DNA from: Sphingobacteriales bacterium | GTDB taxonomy: Bacteria > Bacteroidota > Bacteroidia > Chitinophagales > Chitinophagaceae | DNA length: 64,000 bases | Assembly (NCBI GenBank): GCA_004144175.1 | Contig: SEFT01000014.1 | Location: 40,821-104,820 of the forward strand | Direction: 5' to 3' | Part shown: positions 34,670-47,119 of the stretch, one piece after another | Numbering within the stretch: the stretch's first letter is position 1 | Layout of the letters: every line of letters begins with the position of its first letter | Notes under the pieces: generated by a model | Databases searched by the model: none | The model's input: the letters and a program-made list of their open reading frames with translations, nothing else | Told to the model about the DNA's origin: nothing | Program-made: the position numbers and the translations under genes

Positions 34670-35860
34670 TTATTGGAGCTTGGCTAAGGCATCGCTGATG
34701 CGCTGCATCGCTTCTTTCAGCTTGTCCATCGATGTGGCAAACGAAATACGGATGCAATCCGGATTACCGAATGCACCGCCGTTTACCGTACTCACATGTG
34801 CATTATGCAGCAGGTACATCGACAGTGCTTCATCATCTATGATGGTTGTATTGCCGTCTGTCTTACCAAAGAATGAGCTGATATTCGGGAATGCGTAGAA
34901 CGCGCCTTCCGGGTTGTTGATCTTAACGCCGGGCATATTCCTGAGTGCATCTATCACAAAATCTCTGCGCTCGCGGAATGCTTCCGTCATTTTGAAAGTC
35001 GGGCCCAGGTCGGAAGTCAGTGCTGCAATAGACGCTCTTTGTGTAATGGAATTAGCGCCTGATGTGAACTGCCCTTGCAGTTTTTCACAAGCCTGAACAA
35101 TTGCTTTAGGGCCTGCAAGGTATCCAAGGCGCCAGCCGGTCATCGCGAAGCCTTTCGACATACCGTTGATAACAACCGTACGATCTTTCAATTCGGGGAA
35201 TTGAGCTATACTTTCGTGTTTGCCGTTGTAGTTGATGTATTCGTATATTTCGTCGCTGACAATAACAACGTTCGGATAGCGTTTGAAGACTTCTGCCAGC
35301 GCCACCAGCTCTTCATGTGAGTAAACACTGCCGGTAGGGTTGCAGGGCGACGAAAAGATGAACATGCGCGTCTTGTCCGAAATTTCTTTCTCCAAGCGGT
35401 CAGCCGTCAGCTTAAAATCATCTTCTATCCCGCAAGGGATGTAGGTAACCTTGCCTTCCGCAAGTTCCACAAGCGCGCTATAAGTAACCCAGTATGGAGT
35501 AGGGATGATCACCTCGTCACCGGGGTCAACAATGCTTAGTATTACATTAGCCAACGACTGTTTTGCCCCTGTAGATACGATGATCTCTTCGGGTGTATAT
35601 TCCAGTCCATTGTCTCTTTTTAGTTTCTGGCAGATCGCCTCACGCAGCTCGGGCATGCCCATTACCGGCGTGTACTTAAAGTAACCTTCCTCCATTGCCT
35701 TTACAGCTGCATCGCAGATATGGTCGGGTGTGCGGAAGTCGGGTTCGCCAAGGCTAAGGTCTATAATGTTGATACCCTTTGCTTTTAGTTCGCGGCCCAG
35801 TTTGGCCATTCTTATAGTCTGTGGCTCCGCTACACGATTCAGTCTTTGTGCTAATTGCAT
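34670..35860 (-). CDS. Pyridoxal-phosphate aminotransferase (aspartate aminotransferase type)
   Basis: The ATG at 35860 gives 396 residues, the normal length; the longer frame begins only with TTG. Class I aminotransferase blocks are present: IDLSLGEPDFRTPDHI, YTPVMGMPELREAI, GAKQSLANVILSI, SSPCNPTGSVY, and NGMSKGFAMTGWRLGY with the Schiff-base Lys. It likely interconverts aspartate or a similar amino acid with its oxo acid. The upstream neighbour on the same strand is the membrane-anchored receiver. Confidence 0.9.
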   Translation of the reverse strand: MQLAQRLNRVAEPQTIRMAKLGRELKAKGINIIDLSLGEPDFRTPDHICDAAVKAMEEGYFKYTPVMGMPELREAICQKLKRDNGLEYTPEEIIVSTGAKQSLANVILSIVDPGDEVIIPTPYWVTYSALVELAEGKVTYIPCGIEDDFKLTADRLEKEISDKTRMFIFSSPCNPTGSVYSHEELVALAEVFKRYPNVVIVSDEIYEYINYNGKHESIAQFPELKDRTVVINGMSKGFAMTGWRLGYLAGPKAIVQACEKLQGQFTSGANSITQRASIAALTSDLGPTFKMTEAFRERRDFVIDALRNMPGVKINNPEGAFYAFPNISSFFGKTDGNTTIIDDEALSMYLLHNAHVSTVNGGAFGNPDCIRISFATSMDKLKEAMQRISDALAKLQ

Positions 35861-35932
35861 TTCTTGGCGCTGTTGAGTAAGTACAGGCAAATCTAAGTCA
35901 GAAGTATTATTCAAGGCGAAATTATTTAGCGA

Positions 35933-36448
35933 TTACATATGGGTAAACGCACTCGTAAAGAAGTATAGGTATAGTGAGAAGAGGATAATAACGCCGATAA
36001 CTACAGAAAGAAAAACAATTGTCTTTTTAAACGCGCCGTTTATGGCCCTTACTTTATGCAGTTCGCTCACATTGTTCAGAATGTTTTCCATGCGCGAGAA
36101 GGCTGTTTCCCCTTTTACCACATAGTCGTACGCACCGTATTTCATACTATCTATGGCTACTTCGATCTTATCTTGTCCCGACAGCATGATCACCTGCGTG
36201 TCTGAATGCTTTTCCTTAATGCGTTTCAGGATGTCTACACCGTTCTTTGCATCAGGCTTATGTGCGCTCAGATGGTAGTCAAGCACTACTATTTCCGGGT
36301 TCAGATGCATATGTTTCAGGGCCTCTTCGCCGCTTTCGTATGTTTTTATATTATATAAAAAACGCTCGGCCAGGTAGTCCTTCAACATTTCGTTTTGGAT
36401 GGGTTCATCATCCACCAGAAATAGGTAACGCTTCGTGTCTGTCGCCAT
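35933..36448 (-). CDS. Receiver domain with C-terminal membrane helix
   Basis: Residues 8-125 are a complete receiver: Asp13/Asp14 in LVDDEP, phospho-Asp57 in IVVLDYHL, Ser90 in MLSGQD and Lys112 in YVVKGE. Then a linker (residues 126-142) leads to a membrane helix (143-164, TIVFLSVVIGVIILFSLYLYFF) and a six-residue tail. A response regulator fixed to the membrane by its own C-terminus and lacking any output domain is unusual. It lies 79 bases downstream of a hybrid histidine kinase and is probably its partner or a regulator of it. Confidence 0.85.
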   Translation of the reverse strand: MATDTKRYLFLVDDEPIQNEMLKDYLAERFLYNIKTYESGEEALKHMHLNPEIVVLDYHLSAHKPDAKNGVDILKRIKEKHSDTQVIMLSGQDKIEVAIDSMKYGAYDYVVKGETAFSRMENILNNVSELHKVRAINGAFKKTIVFLSVVIGVIILFSLYLYFFTSAFTHM

Positions 36449-36527
36449 GTTAATTGATAATTTTTAGAAAAATAGAAAAAAATATTCCAAAATAAAATGT
36501 CTGCGGTTTGAATGCCCATGATTTTGG

Positions 36528-39164
36528 TCAGGAGGCTATCGGCTGCCTCAGTTCTTCAAAGGCTTTTTCGCATACTCTTTTCAGGTTGGCGACCAACTCC
36601 GGCAGCCGCTCGTAATGGCCTGCTTCGCCGGCAGTTTGCTCTATCAGGAATACATGGCTAATGTCTTCTTTTACACCCATGTACGATAGCTGTGGCTTCA
36701 TAGAATGGGCTGCGATCTTAAGCGCCGGCAGGTCTTTTTTATTCAATGATTCCTCGATACTCGCCAGCAAGCGAGGGCCGTTATCGAGGAACATGCCAAT
36801 ATACTTCTGCATTTTTTCCACATTGCCGCTGGTAAACTGGCGGAGGAACTGCATGTCTGTAATTTTTTCGGGTAGTGGAGGTAGCACAGGCTCTTTTTGT
36901 TGCGGTTTTTTATCTTCGTTGTCTTCGTTCAATGATTTGTTTTCAAGCACCGACCCTATCTTTAGCAGTAGTTCATCGGTTTGGAATGGCTTTGAGATAT
37001 AGGCGTTCATACCTGCTTCAAAGTATAGTTTCACATCTTCCTGCAGCACATTCGCCGTCATGGCAATGATGTTTGTGTCTTTTGCAGGGGCAGGCAAGGT
37101 TTCCCTTATGGTTTTTGTAGCAGTCACGCCGTCCATTACAGGCATTTGTATATCCATCAGCACTACATCGTAGTTCGTTGAGGCTACTTTGTCTACCGCT
37201 TCCTGTCCATTTACAGCTATGTCAATACGTACCTCCGGCAGTGAGTCTTTCAAGGTGTCTTCTGCCACCATGCGGTTAAACTCATTATCCTCAACTAGCA
37301 GAAGTTTTATACGGCTTATCCTGTTCTTGGCATGTTCTGTTAGGGTGTCGTTATCTGTTTCCTTTAGTTGTATTTCAGCTTCTTCAAGCGGCACTATCAG
37401 CGTAAATGTTGTTCCCTTTCCGAGTTCGCTTTTTACGAGTATATCTCCTTGCATCAGCGAAGCCAGTTGTTTAGAGATGGTGAGGCCAAGACCGGTTCCA
37501 CCAAACTTTCGTGCTATGTCGGTGCCTGCCTGGGTGAAGCTATCGAATATTTTATCGACATAGTCGGCTGCAATACCAATGCCCGTATCCACTACATCAA
37601 ACTGTATCCAGTGCCGCTTTCCTTCCGACTTCTGCAGAACAGCATTTACAGCCACGTAGCCGTGGTCGGTAAATTTTACCGCATTTCCTGCGAGGTTTAT
37701 GAGTATCTGGTTGATGCGGGTAGGGTCGCCCATCAGCCGGTTGGGTATGGCTGGGTCGGCACTTAGTTTCAGGTCTATATGTTTTTCTTCTGCTTTCAGC
37801 ATCAGCATATCGCGTATGCTGTGCATCATATCTTTTACAGAAAAGTCGGTTTGCTCGATGACAATTTTACCGGCCTCGATCTTCGATAGGTCGAGTATAT
37901 CATTGATAATAACCAGCAGGTTATCTGCCGACTGCCTTATGGCATTGAGATAGCGCAGCTGATCGGGGCGGGGTTCTTTGCCCAGCAGCAGGCGTGTCAT
38001 ACCGGTGATGGCATTCATCGGCGTGCGTATCTCATGGCTCATATTAGCCATGAACTGCTGTTTAAGAAAGGCTGTGCGTTCTGCCACTTCTTTTTCTTTT
38101 CGAGCTAACTCTATCTGTTGCCTGATTTGCAGGTTGCGCAGCTTATTGAGGGTTGTTTGTTTAAAGATGTCTTCTTTAAGTTGCTCATACGCCTTCAGGT
38201 GGTGAAATGCCTTCGGGATGTCGCCCATCTTATCGTACAGCATTGATAAGCCTTCATGCAGGCTCATTACGTCGTGCTTGCGCATATATTCCACCGCCAG
38301 TTCGAAAGAAGAGTTCATCTGCTGCTGCGCCTGGCGATAGTTGCTTTCGTCCATCAGCATGCGCCCTATGTAGTAGTGGCAAATGATCTGCACTTCTATA
38401 TTACCTAATTCTTCCCCTTCGGCAAGGGCATGCTCCAGGTATTTGCGGGCGTTTGCAAAATCCTGCATTTTGTAATAGACCTTACCCAGGCCGCTTTCGG
38501 CCATTACATAAGCCGCTGTTTCGGGTTCGGAGCTGTTCAGGTTCTCTTCAAAATAGCCAAGCGCTTCTTCAAACTGCTCTTGCTTGAAATAGATATTACC
38601 TAGCGTGTTGTATATGGTAATGAGCCTGCTGGTATCGCGCGATTTTTCAAATATCGGCAGGCAACGCAGGGCATATTCCAGGGCGCTATCATAGTCACCA
38701 AGGTCATACAGCAGGTTCGATATGCTGGTGAGGTTTACCGATTGTGCAAATTCGTCGCCCAGTTCCTCATTGATAGCCAAAGCAGCTTCAAAGTAACTGA
38801 GCGCTTTCGCCAGATCGCCCAAGTCGCGGTATATATTTCCGAAGTTGTTCAGCACGCGCGCTTCCAACCTGCGTTCCTTTATTTGTTTGGCTATTTCGTG
38901 TGCCGTGTGCAACTCATCCAGCCCGCTATCATACTCGCCCTGCAGCCAAAAGCAAGAACCCTTCAGATTATGGCCTCGGCCTTTTCCGCGTGGATAGCCC
39001 ACAGTGTTCGATCGGTCGATGATCTCATCTGCCATTTCCGATGCCTTGTCTACATCGAAATTGCGTACTTCCAGCGCCATTTCTACCAGCGTATCTATCC
39101 GGGTGCGTTCATCGCGCAAGGCATCATATTCCTGTTGCAGCTCTTTGTATCTGGGCGTATCCAT
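36528..39164 (-). CDS. TPR-containing hybrid sensor histidine kinase with receiver and HPt
   Basis: The 878-residue protein has about eight TPR-like units (residues 60-345) with no signal peptide or membrane helix, then a HisKA domain with His377 (MANMSHEIRTPMNAI), an ATPase domain (INLAGNAVKFTDHG, VVDTGIGI, FGGTGLGLTISKQLA), a receiver (LLLVEDNEFNRMVAED, phospho-Asp in VLMDIQMPVMDG) and an HPt domain with His820 (AAHSMKPQLSYMG). It is a full phosphorelay in one chain. The TPR part probably senses a protein or peptide in the cytoplasm. Confidence 0.93.
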   Translation of the reverse strand: MDTPRYKELQQEYDALRDERTRIDTLVEMALEVRNFDVDKASEMADEIIDRSNTVGYPRGKGRGHNLKGSCFWLQGEYDSGLDELHTAHEIAKQIKERRLEARVLNNFGNIYRDLGDLAKALSYFEAALAINEELGDEFAQSVNLTSISNLLYDLGDYDSALEYALRCLPIFEKSRDTSRLITIYNTLGNIYFKQEQFEEALGYFEENLNSSEPETAAYVMAESGLGKVYYKMQDFANARKYLEHALAEGEELGNIEVQIICHYYIGRMLMDESNYRQAQQQMNSSFELAVEYMRKHDVMSLHEGLSMLYDKMGDIPKAFHHLKAYEQLKEDIFKQTTLNKLRNLQIRQQIELARKEKEVAERTAFLKQQFMANMSHEIRTPMNAITGMTRLLLGKEPRPDQLRYLNAIRQSADNLLVIINDILDLSKIEAGKIVIEQTDFSVKDMMHSIRDMLMLKAEEKHIDLKLSADPAIPNRLMGDPTRINQILINLAGNAVKFTDHGYVAVNAVLQKSEGKRHWIQFDVVDTGIGIAADYVDKIFDSFTQAGTDIARKFGGTGLGLTISKQLASLMQGDILVKSELGKGTTFTLIVPLEEAEIQLKETDNDTLTEHAKNRISRIKLLLVEDNEFNRMVAEDTLKDSLPEVRIDIAVNGQEAVDKVASTNYDVVLMDIQMPVMDGVTATKTIRETLPAPAKDTNIIAMTANVLQEDVKLYFEAGMNAYISKPFQTDELLLKIGSVLENKSLNEDNEDKKPQQKEPVLPPLPEKITDMQFLRQFTSGNVEKMQKYIGMFLDNGPRLLASIEESLNKKDLPALKIAAHSMKPQLSYMGVKEDISHVFLIEQTAGEAGHYERLPELVANLKRVCEKAFEELRQPIAS

Positions 39165-39244
39165 TTTACAATATTGGTACCTATAAAATTAAAAACCCCC
39201 TGCTGTTATGCAAGAGGTCCCTGAGAATATTGTTATTATAGTTA

Positions 39245-39493
39245 TTATCCGTTCAGTTCCTGACGTCTGTAGTCGTCATGGCCTTTGTCTTCGTAAGAAG
39301 TATACACTGCACACCAGTGACCAATCAGAGAAAGTCCCCATGCAGCAACAATCCATGCGGGCCAAGGGTAAACCCAGCCTTTAGCACCTTTATCGTACAA
39401 GGTCAGCATCAGTGCAGAAGCGATCAGGAATACTACCAGATGTACAAGGAAAATTGATTTTTGACGTCCTGTAGGCTTTAACTTTTGGGCCAT
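39245..39493 (-). CDS. 2TM-domain protein
   Basis: The 82-residue protein has two membrane helices (FLVHLVVFLIASALMLTLYD, WPAWIVAAWGLSLIGHWCAVY) in the layout of the 2TM family, ending with a polar YTSYEDKGHDDYRRQE tail. In other genomes 2TM domains occur alone or attached to LytTR regulators. A -7 box TATCTTTG on this strand at 39519-39512 precedes it. Function is unknown. Confidence 0.75.
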   Translation of the reverse strand: MAQKLKPTGRQKSIFLVHLVVFLIASALMLTLYDKGAKGWVYPWPAWIVAAWGLSLIGHWCAVYTSYEDKGHDDYRRQELNG

Positions 39494-39543
39494 TCTTCAA
39501 TTGATTTTGCACAAAGATAATTCCCGGCTTCGAAAAAACGAAA

Positions 39544-39885
39544 TCACGATGCTGGCTTCAGGTATGCAGATAAATCGTATTTAAAAAGTAGTCCTTCTTC
39601 AGTCTCCGCATTGCGCGCTTCTATCTCGAAACGGTTATTGTAATAGCCTGCCTTGAGGTAGTCTAGCATATATAACCATAAGAATCGAAACCAGCCCTCG
39701 CGCTCAAATTGCTCCACATGTTTCAACTCGTGCATGACCCACCTTCTGCTTTTGATGAAATTAGCGCTGGTTACGTTGTATAAAAATATAGTACGGCCTA
39801 TCACAATGGCTACTCTATGAAATTTCAGCTTTCGGGCAGCCAATCTTGCAATCCACGAATTCTCTCTAATCCTCACTTTCCTCAT
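39544..39885 (-). CDS. Small protein with HExxH metallopeptidase-like motif
   Basis: The 113-residue protein contains HELKH at residues 52-56 (VMHELKHVEQF) and a downstream acidic helix, FEIEARNAE, near 86-94 that could supply a third ligand, as in gluzincins or DUF4157 domains. There is no signal peptide. Between the motif and the last helix lies an aromatic segment (WFRFLWLYMLDYLK). It may be a minimal zinc peptidase or a remnant of one. It is divergent from a large T9SS gene. Confidence 0.65.
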   Translation of the reverse strand: MRKVRIRENSWIARLAARKLKFHRVAIVIGRTIFLYNVTSANFIKSRRWVMHELKHVEQFEREGWFRFLWLYMLDYLKAGYYNNRFEIEARNAETEEGLLFKYDLSAYLKPAS

Positions 39886-39997
39886 ATGCTATTGTAAATG
39901 ATTTGTCATTATAGTATTGACCGCTCACAATGAGCTTAATATAAGCTAAATTTACAAGCATAATTCATCCAAAATCATACCGCATTTACATATAAAT

Positions 39998-42640
39998 ATG
40001 AAAAAACAGTTACTAATATTGATGCTGCCATTGATGACAGTATTGCATACCGAAGCCCAGGTAGTGCCAGAAGATAATGATAAACCTGTAAAACTATCAG
40101 ACGCCATAGCAGGCTACAAGGCTATACAGGCTAATCGCCCACCAGCAAACCCTGCTAAATCGGCCAGAAAGGGTAAGTTAAGACCGCCGGGTGAAAAAGG
40201 TGATTATCATTACCAGCGCTGGCTTTGGTATTGGCAGCAACACACAGATGAAAACGGAAACATGGTAGCGCCGGCAAAGAATTTTGCGGAGTTGGAAAAA
40301 ATGGAAAGGAATGCAGTAGCATCTCAGGCGAAAACAACTGCAAACCTATCGGATTGGAAGTTTCAGGGGCCACTGACTACATTGAGCGGATACGGAGGCA
40401 TAGGCCGTGTCAACGCGATTGACTTTCATCCTACCGATCCTAATACCTATTGGGTCGGCTCTGCAGGTGGAGGTGTCTGGAAGACCGTAAATAATGGTGG
40501 CGCGTGGGTTTCTATTACTAACCAATTGCCATCGCTAAGCGTATCGGATATAGATATAAACCCTAAGAACCCTAATGTACTCTACCTGTGTACAGGCGAC
40601 CGCGACGGAAGAGATCATTACAGCATTGGTGTATTGAAATCTGTAAATGGCGGAAGTAACTGGACTACTACCGGCATACAATGGAATGAATCGCAGATGA
40701 GGCTGGCGAATAGTCTGGTTATCAACCGTATTGACACAGCCTCTCTTACGCTTGCGGCAAGCGATGGTATTTACAAGTCTTATAACGGTGGAAAGAATTG
40801 GGCGCTGGTGCAAGCGGGAAATTTTAAACAGGTCCTTTATCACCCTACCGATACCAATATCGTTTACGCAACAAGATTTCAGGCAAATGGATCTGGCCCC
40901 TCAGGTGAAGTATTCCGTTCGTCCAACGGCGGGCGTACATGGGCGCAAGTGACCAACTTTGGCAGCACTTCATGGCGTGTAACGCTGGCGGTGACGCCTG
41001 CCAACCCCGGCATACTAAAAGCTGTAGTTGCGTCCAGTAGCTTTGGCAACTATAGGGGATTACACGGGGTATATTCATCAAGCGATACGGGTAAGAACTT
41101 TAATATGGTTTTCGACGATGGCGGCTGCTTCCAGAATATATTGTCCGGTGATGTGACGGGGCAGGATTGCGAAGGACAGGGTAACTATGATCTTGCCATA
41201 GCAATAGATCCGGCTGACGCGGATGTCATATATGTGGGCGGTGTCAATACATGGCGTTCCGAAAATGGAGGCTATAGCTTTGACATTGTAAATCAATGGT
41301 GGGGCTTTTTAAGTTGGATTGCGACTGTGCATGCCGATAAGCATTGGCTAACTTACCACCCGCTGATGCCGCAACGCTTATTTGAGTGTAATGACGGCGG
41401 GGTATACTACAGCGACAATCCGCAAAACCAGACAGCTTGGAGAGATGTTAGCGCTGGTCTTGGTATTACCCAGTTCTATAGGAATGCTGTTGCCGATGCC
41501 GCAACTTATATTGTAGGTGGTACACAGGACAACGGGACCAAGATATTTGACGGATTGGGTTGGGATGATGACTCGGGCGGTGATGGTATGGATTGCCAAA
41601 TAGACCCTGTAGACCCTAATGTATATTATACTGGTGTGCAATACGGTGTGATATACAGAAGCGACAGAACTTCATTTAACAGGGAGGAAATCTCTGACAA
41701 TATCTCCGGCAATCCGCAGGGAGCATGGATCACGCCATACCTTGTAAGTCCTCACGACCATACCGAGTTGTACGCAGGATACGATGAAATCTATTATTCT
41801 CCCGACCAAGGTAATACCTGGGCTGCTATATCAAACCTTAATATGCCTGCAGGCAGAAACATGCTGCGCCTAGCTATGACACCAGCAAACAAGAGAACTT
41901 TGTATGCCGTACCGGAATATACCAATGATATTTATTACACGCATGCACTTTCGGGAGGCTCAACGGTTACTTTCTCTAAAATTATTCCGCCATACGGAGG
42001 TTCTATATCAGATATAAAGGTGAGTCCGGCAAACAAAGATCATTTCTGGATAACGTATAGCGGATATAACAGTGCGCAGGTGGCAGAATACAACACGGGC
42101 AAATGGACACAGATGAAAGGCGGACTGCCTAATGTTCCCGTTCTTTGCTTTGAGGTGGATTCATCGAATGGTATATTGTATGTGGGTACCGACCTGGGTG
42201 TGTTCTACAAAGACTCGACCAGTACACAATGGCAGCCATTTAATGCAAATCTTCCAAGAGCCCATGTTACCGACCTGGGCATAAATTATGCAAAAGGAGA
42301 GCTTTGGGCTGCTACCTATGGCCGTGGTATGTGGAAATCAGCAAAGCAAGAATACCAAACTGAAGTGCATGTAATTCCGTTCGCGCTCAACTCCATAGAC
42401 CTTGTTCCTAACCCCAATAAGGGCCGCTTTACGGTGACCGGCACCAACTCATTTGCCGGTGAACAAGTTTCAGTTCGCCTGGTCGATCATTTGGGAAGAA
42501 CAGTATGGTCTGGCAACGGGGTGTTTGACAACAACAGCAGGCTGGATGTTTCAGCAGCCAACGTGCCGGCAGGCAATTACATCTTCGAGGTTTCAAACTC
42601 AAAGCTGGTAATGGCAAGGAAGAAAATTTTAATCAACTAG
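39998..42640 (+). CDS. T9SS type A secreted beta-propeller protein, paralogue 1
   Basis: The 880-residue protein has a signal peptide (ending TEAQ), a region of BNR/sortilin-like propeller repeats (for example GSAGGGVWKTVNNGGAWV, VLYLCTGDRDGRD, IYKSYNGGKNWALV, EVFRSSNGGRTWAQV) and a type IX sorting tail (LVPNPNKGRFTVTG, NVPAGNYIFEV, MARKKILIN). It is closely related, segment by segment, to the product of 50919-53528. It is probably exported to the surface; the repeat form recalls glycosidases and xyloglucan-binding proteins, but no catalytic residue set can be claimed. Confidence 0.88.
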   Translation: MKKQLLILMLPLMTVLHTEAQVVPEDNDKPVKLSDAIAGYKAIQANRPPANPAKSARKGKLRPPGEKGDYHYQRWLWYWQQHTDENGNMVAPAKNFAELEKMERNAVASQAKTTANLSDWKFQGPLTTLSGYGGIGRVNAIDFHPTDPNTYWVGSAGGGVWKTVNNGGAWVSITNQLPSLSVSDIDINPKNPNVLYLCTGDRDGRDHYSIGVLKSVNGGSNWTTTGIQWNESQMRLANSLVINRIDTASLTLAASDGIYKSYNGGKNWALVQAGNFKQVLYHPTDTNIVYATRFQANGSGPSGEVFRSSNGGRTWAQVTNFGSTSWRVTLAVTPANPGILKAVVASSSFGNYRGLHGVYSSSDTGKNFNMVFDDGGCFQNILSGDVTGQDCEGQGNYDLAIAIDPADADVIYVGGVNTWRSENGGYSFDIVNQWWGFLSWIATVHADKHWLTYHPLMPQRLFECNDGGVYYSDNPQNQTAWRDVSAGLGITQFYRNAVADAATYIVGGTQDNGTKIFDGLGWDDDSGGDGMDCQIDPVDPNVYYTGVQYGVIYRSDRTSFNREEISDNISGNPQGAWITPYLVSPHDHTELYAGYDEIYYSPDQGNTWAAISNLNMPAGRNMLRLAMTPANKRTLYAVPEYTNDIYYTHALSGGSTVTFSKIIPPYGGSISDIKVSPANKDHFWITYSGYNSAQVAEYNTGKWTQMKGGLPNVPVLCFEVDSSNGILYVGTDLGVFYKDSTSTQWQPFNANLPRAHVTDLGINYAKGELWAATYGRGMWKSAKQEYQTEVHVIPFALNSIDLVPNPNKGRFTVTGTNSFAGEQVSVRLVDHLGRTVWSGNGVFDNNSRLDVSAANVPAGNYIFEVSNSKLVMARKKILIN

Positions 42641-42661
42641 TTGGTACGCTAAGTTTTGAAA

Positions 42662-42697
42662 AATAGTAAAGGGGCGATTAATCGCCCCTTTACTATT
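42662..42697. terminator. Hairpin after the first T9SS gene
   Basis: A perfect 16-base stem (AATAGTAAAGGGGCGA) with a TTAA loop lies 21 bases after the stop codon; no long T-run. Confidence 0.75.
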
Positions 42698-42759
42698 AAT
42701 TCAGGGTCAGGGATCAATGATTCCTGAGTAGGTGATTAGTTCTCCTCAAGTGCACAGAA

Positions 42760-42790
42760 TAAAAATGCCCCCGCATAGCGAGGGCATTAT
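42760..42790 (-). terminator. Terminator of the DUF6580 gene
   Basis: On the minus strand a GC-rich stem built on AATGCCC and GGGCATT is followed by a TTTTTA stretch. Confidence 0.75.
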
Positions 42791-42813
42791 TTATTGAAAA
42801 TAGTTTAGAAAAA

Positions 42814-43383
42814 TTATGCTCTTTGGGTACGTGCCAGCATTGCTTTTTGCACCATGTAGTAAGCACCGAAGAACAAACCGCTACCGATCATATCGCTTGC
42901 AAAGCTCTTTTGGTAGAAAGGTATAGCCATTACATAGGTAGTAATCAGGCCATTCAAATCCATTCCGTACATTCCATACAGGAAGCTTCCGAAATTAGAT
43001 ACAATGAAGAACAATGCAGAACTCGTAAGAGAGAAACCAAGCACGTTCATAGTATAAGCAGCAGGCTTGCTATCTTCCATGTTCTTCATCCTGGTACCCA
43101 CTAAGGTGATTAGCGCCATAGCCATGTATACAAACAGCTGCTGGATGCCATAAAAACCGCTCATGATCGACGAAAATAGCTCGATGTATATATCGGCCAC
43201 AAGCAGCGACAATAATGGAACGATGAAAGAAAGGCGTTTGTCTTTGATGACAGCACCGCTGAACAGAGCTATAGCCGCTACTGGTGCGAGGTTGAACAGC
43301 GACATTTCCAAGTTAACTATACGAGATGCAGCGCCTATAAATACAAGGCCGGCTGCCAACAGAATACTATTATTACGTTTCAT
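42814..43383 (-). CDS. DUF6580-type membrane protein
   Basis: The 189-residue protein has five or six membrane helices (SILLAAGLVFIGAASRIVN, LAPVAAIALFSGAVI, LSFIVPLLSLLVADIYIELF, FVYMAMALITLVGT, FSLTSSALFFIVSNFGSFLYG, ASDMIGSGLFFGAYYMV). This matches the Bacteroidota family named DUF6580 and recalls the ECF-type substrate-binding subunits; the transporter role is inference. A very good promoter lies ahead (43404-43434). Confidence 0.7.
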   Translation of the reverse strand: MKRNNSILLAAGLVFIGAASRIVNLEMSLFNLAPVAAIALFSGAVIKDKRLSFIVPLLSLLVADIYIELFSSIMSGFYGIQQLFVYMAMALITLVGTRMKNMEDSKPAAYTMNVLGFSLTSSALFFIVSNFGSFLYGMYGMDLNGLITTYVMAIPFYQKSFASDMIGSGLFFGAYYMVQKAMLARTQRA

Positions 43384-43403
43384 CTTCTACTTCTTAGTAA
43401 CTG

Positions 43404-43434
43404 CAAAAGTATAAATCAGTCAGGCAATTTCAAA
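43404..43434 (-). promoter_or_regulatory. Promoter of the DUF6580 gene
   Basis: On the minus strand TTTG at 43434-43431 and TACTTTTG at 43411-43404 are 19 bases apart. The start codon is 20 bases downstream. Confidence 0.8.
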
Positions 43435-43473
43435 AGTAATATTATTAAACATTCCACACCAGGTTTATAAAAT

Positions 43474-43502
43474 AGTAAAGCGCCCCTAGTGGGCGCTTTA
43501 CT
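43474..43502 (-). terminator. Terminator of secA
   Basis: A 12-base stem (AGTAAAGCGCCC with its complement), a five-base loop, and on the minus strand a TATTTTAT stretch follow the secA stop. Confidence 0.8.
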
Positions 43503-43523
43503 TATGTGTTATTTGTACTATGT

Positions 43524-46856
<3,333 letters not shown>

Positions 46857-46977
46857 TATATTCTTTTATAGTTGTAGTGTTTAGTAAAGGCAAATGACGT
46901 TTGCCATATGCCGTCCTTAAGCAGTATCAAATCCTGTGCAATTTGTTTTTGACTGACAGGCTGGCACTCAAGGGCAC

Positions 46978-47009
46978 CAAAACTACGCCAAATACAGGAA
47001 TCGGGCAAG
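46978..47009 (-). promoter_or_regulatory. Candidate secA promoter
   Basis: On the minus strand CTTG at 47009-47006 (one mismatch) and TAGTTTTG at 46985-46978 are 20 bases apart. The leader to the ATG would be about 115 bases. Confidence 0.5.
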
Positions 47010-47119
47010 GGTAATCGCCTGACATTAAGCCTCAAAAAAATATTTTTCGTGTTACCTATTGCAAGCCAAGAAATTTTTTATGTATTTTGGAAAACATTTT
47101 AGATAAAACACGCTCAATT

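Noticed and set aside
37189..37563. Long plus-strand frames inside the TPR hybrid kinase gene
   Set aside because: They are the complement of a well-conserved kinase region; serine-rich and without family pattern, typical of shadow frames.
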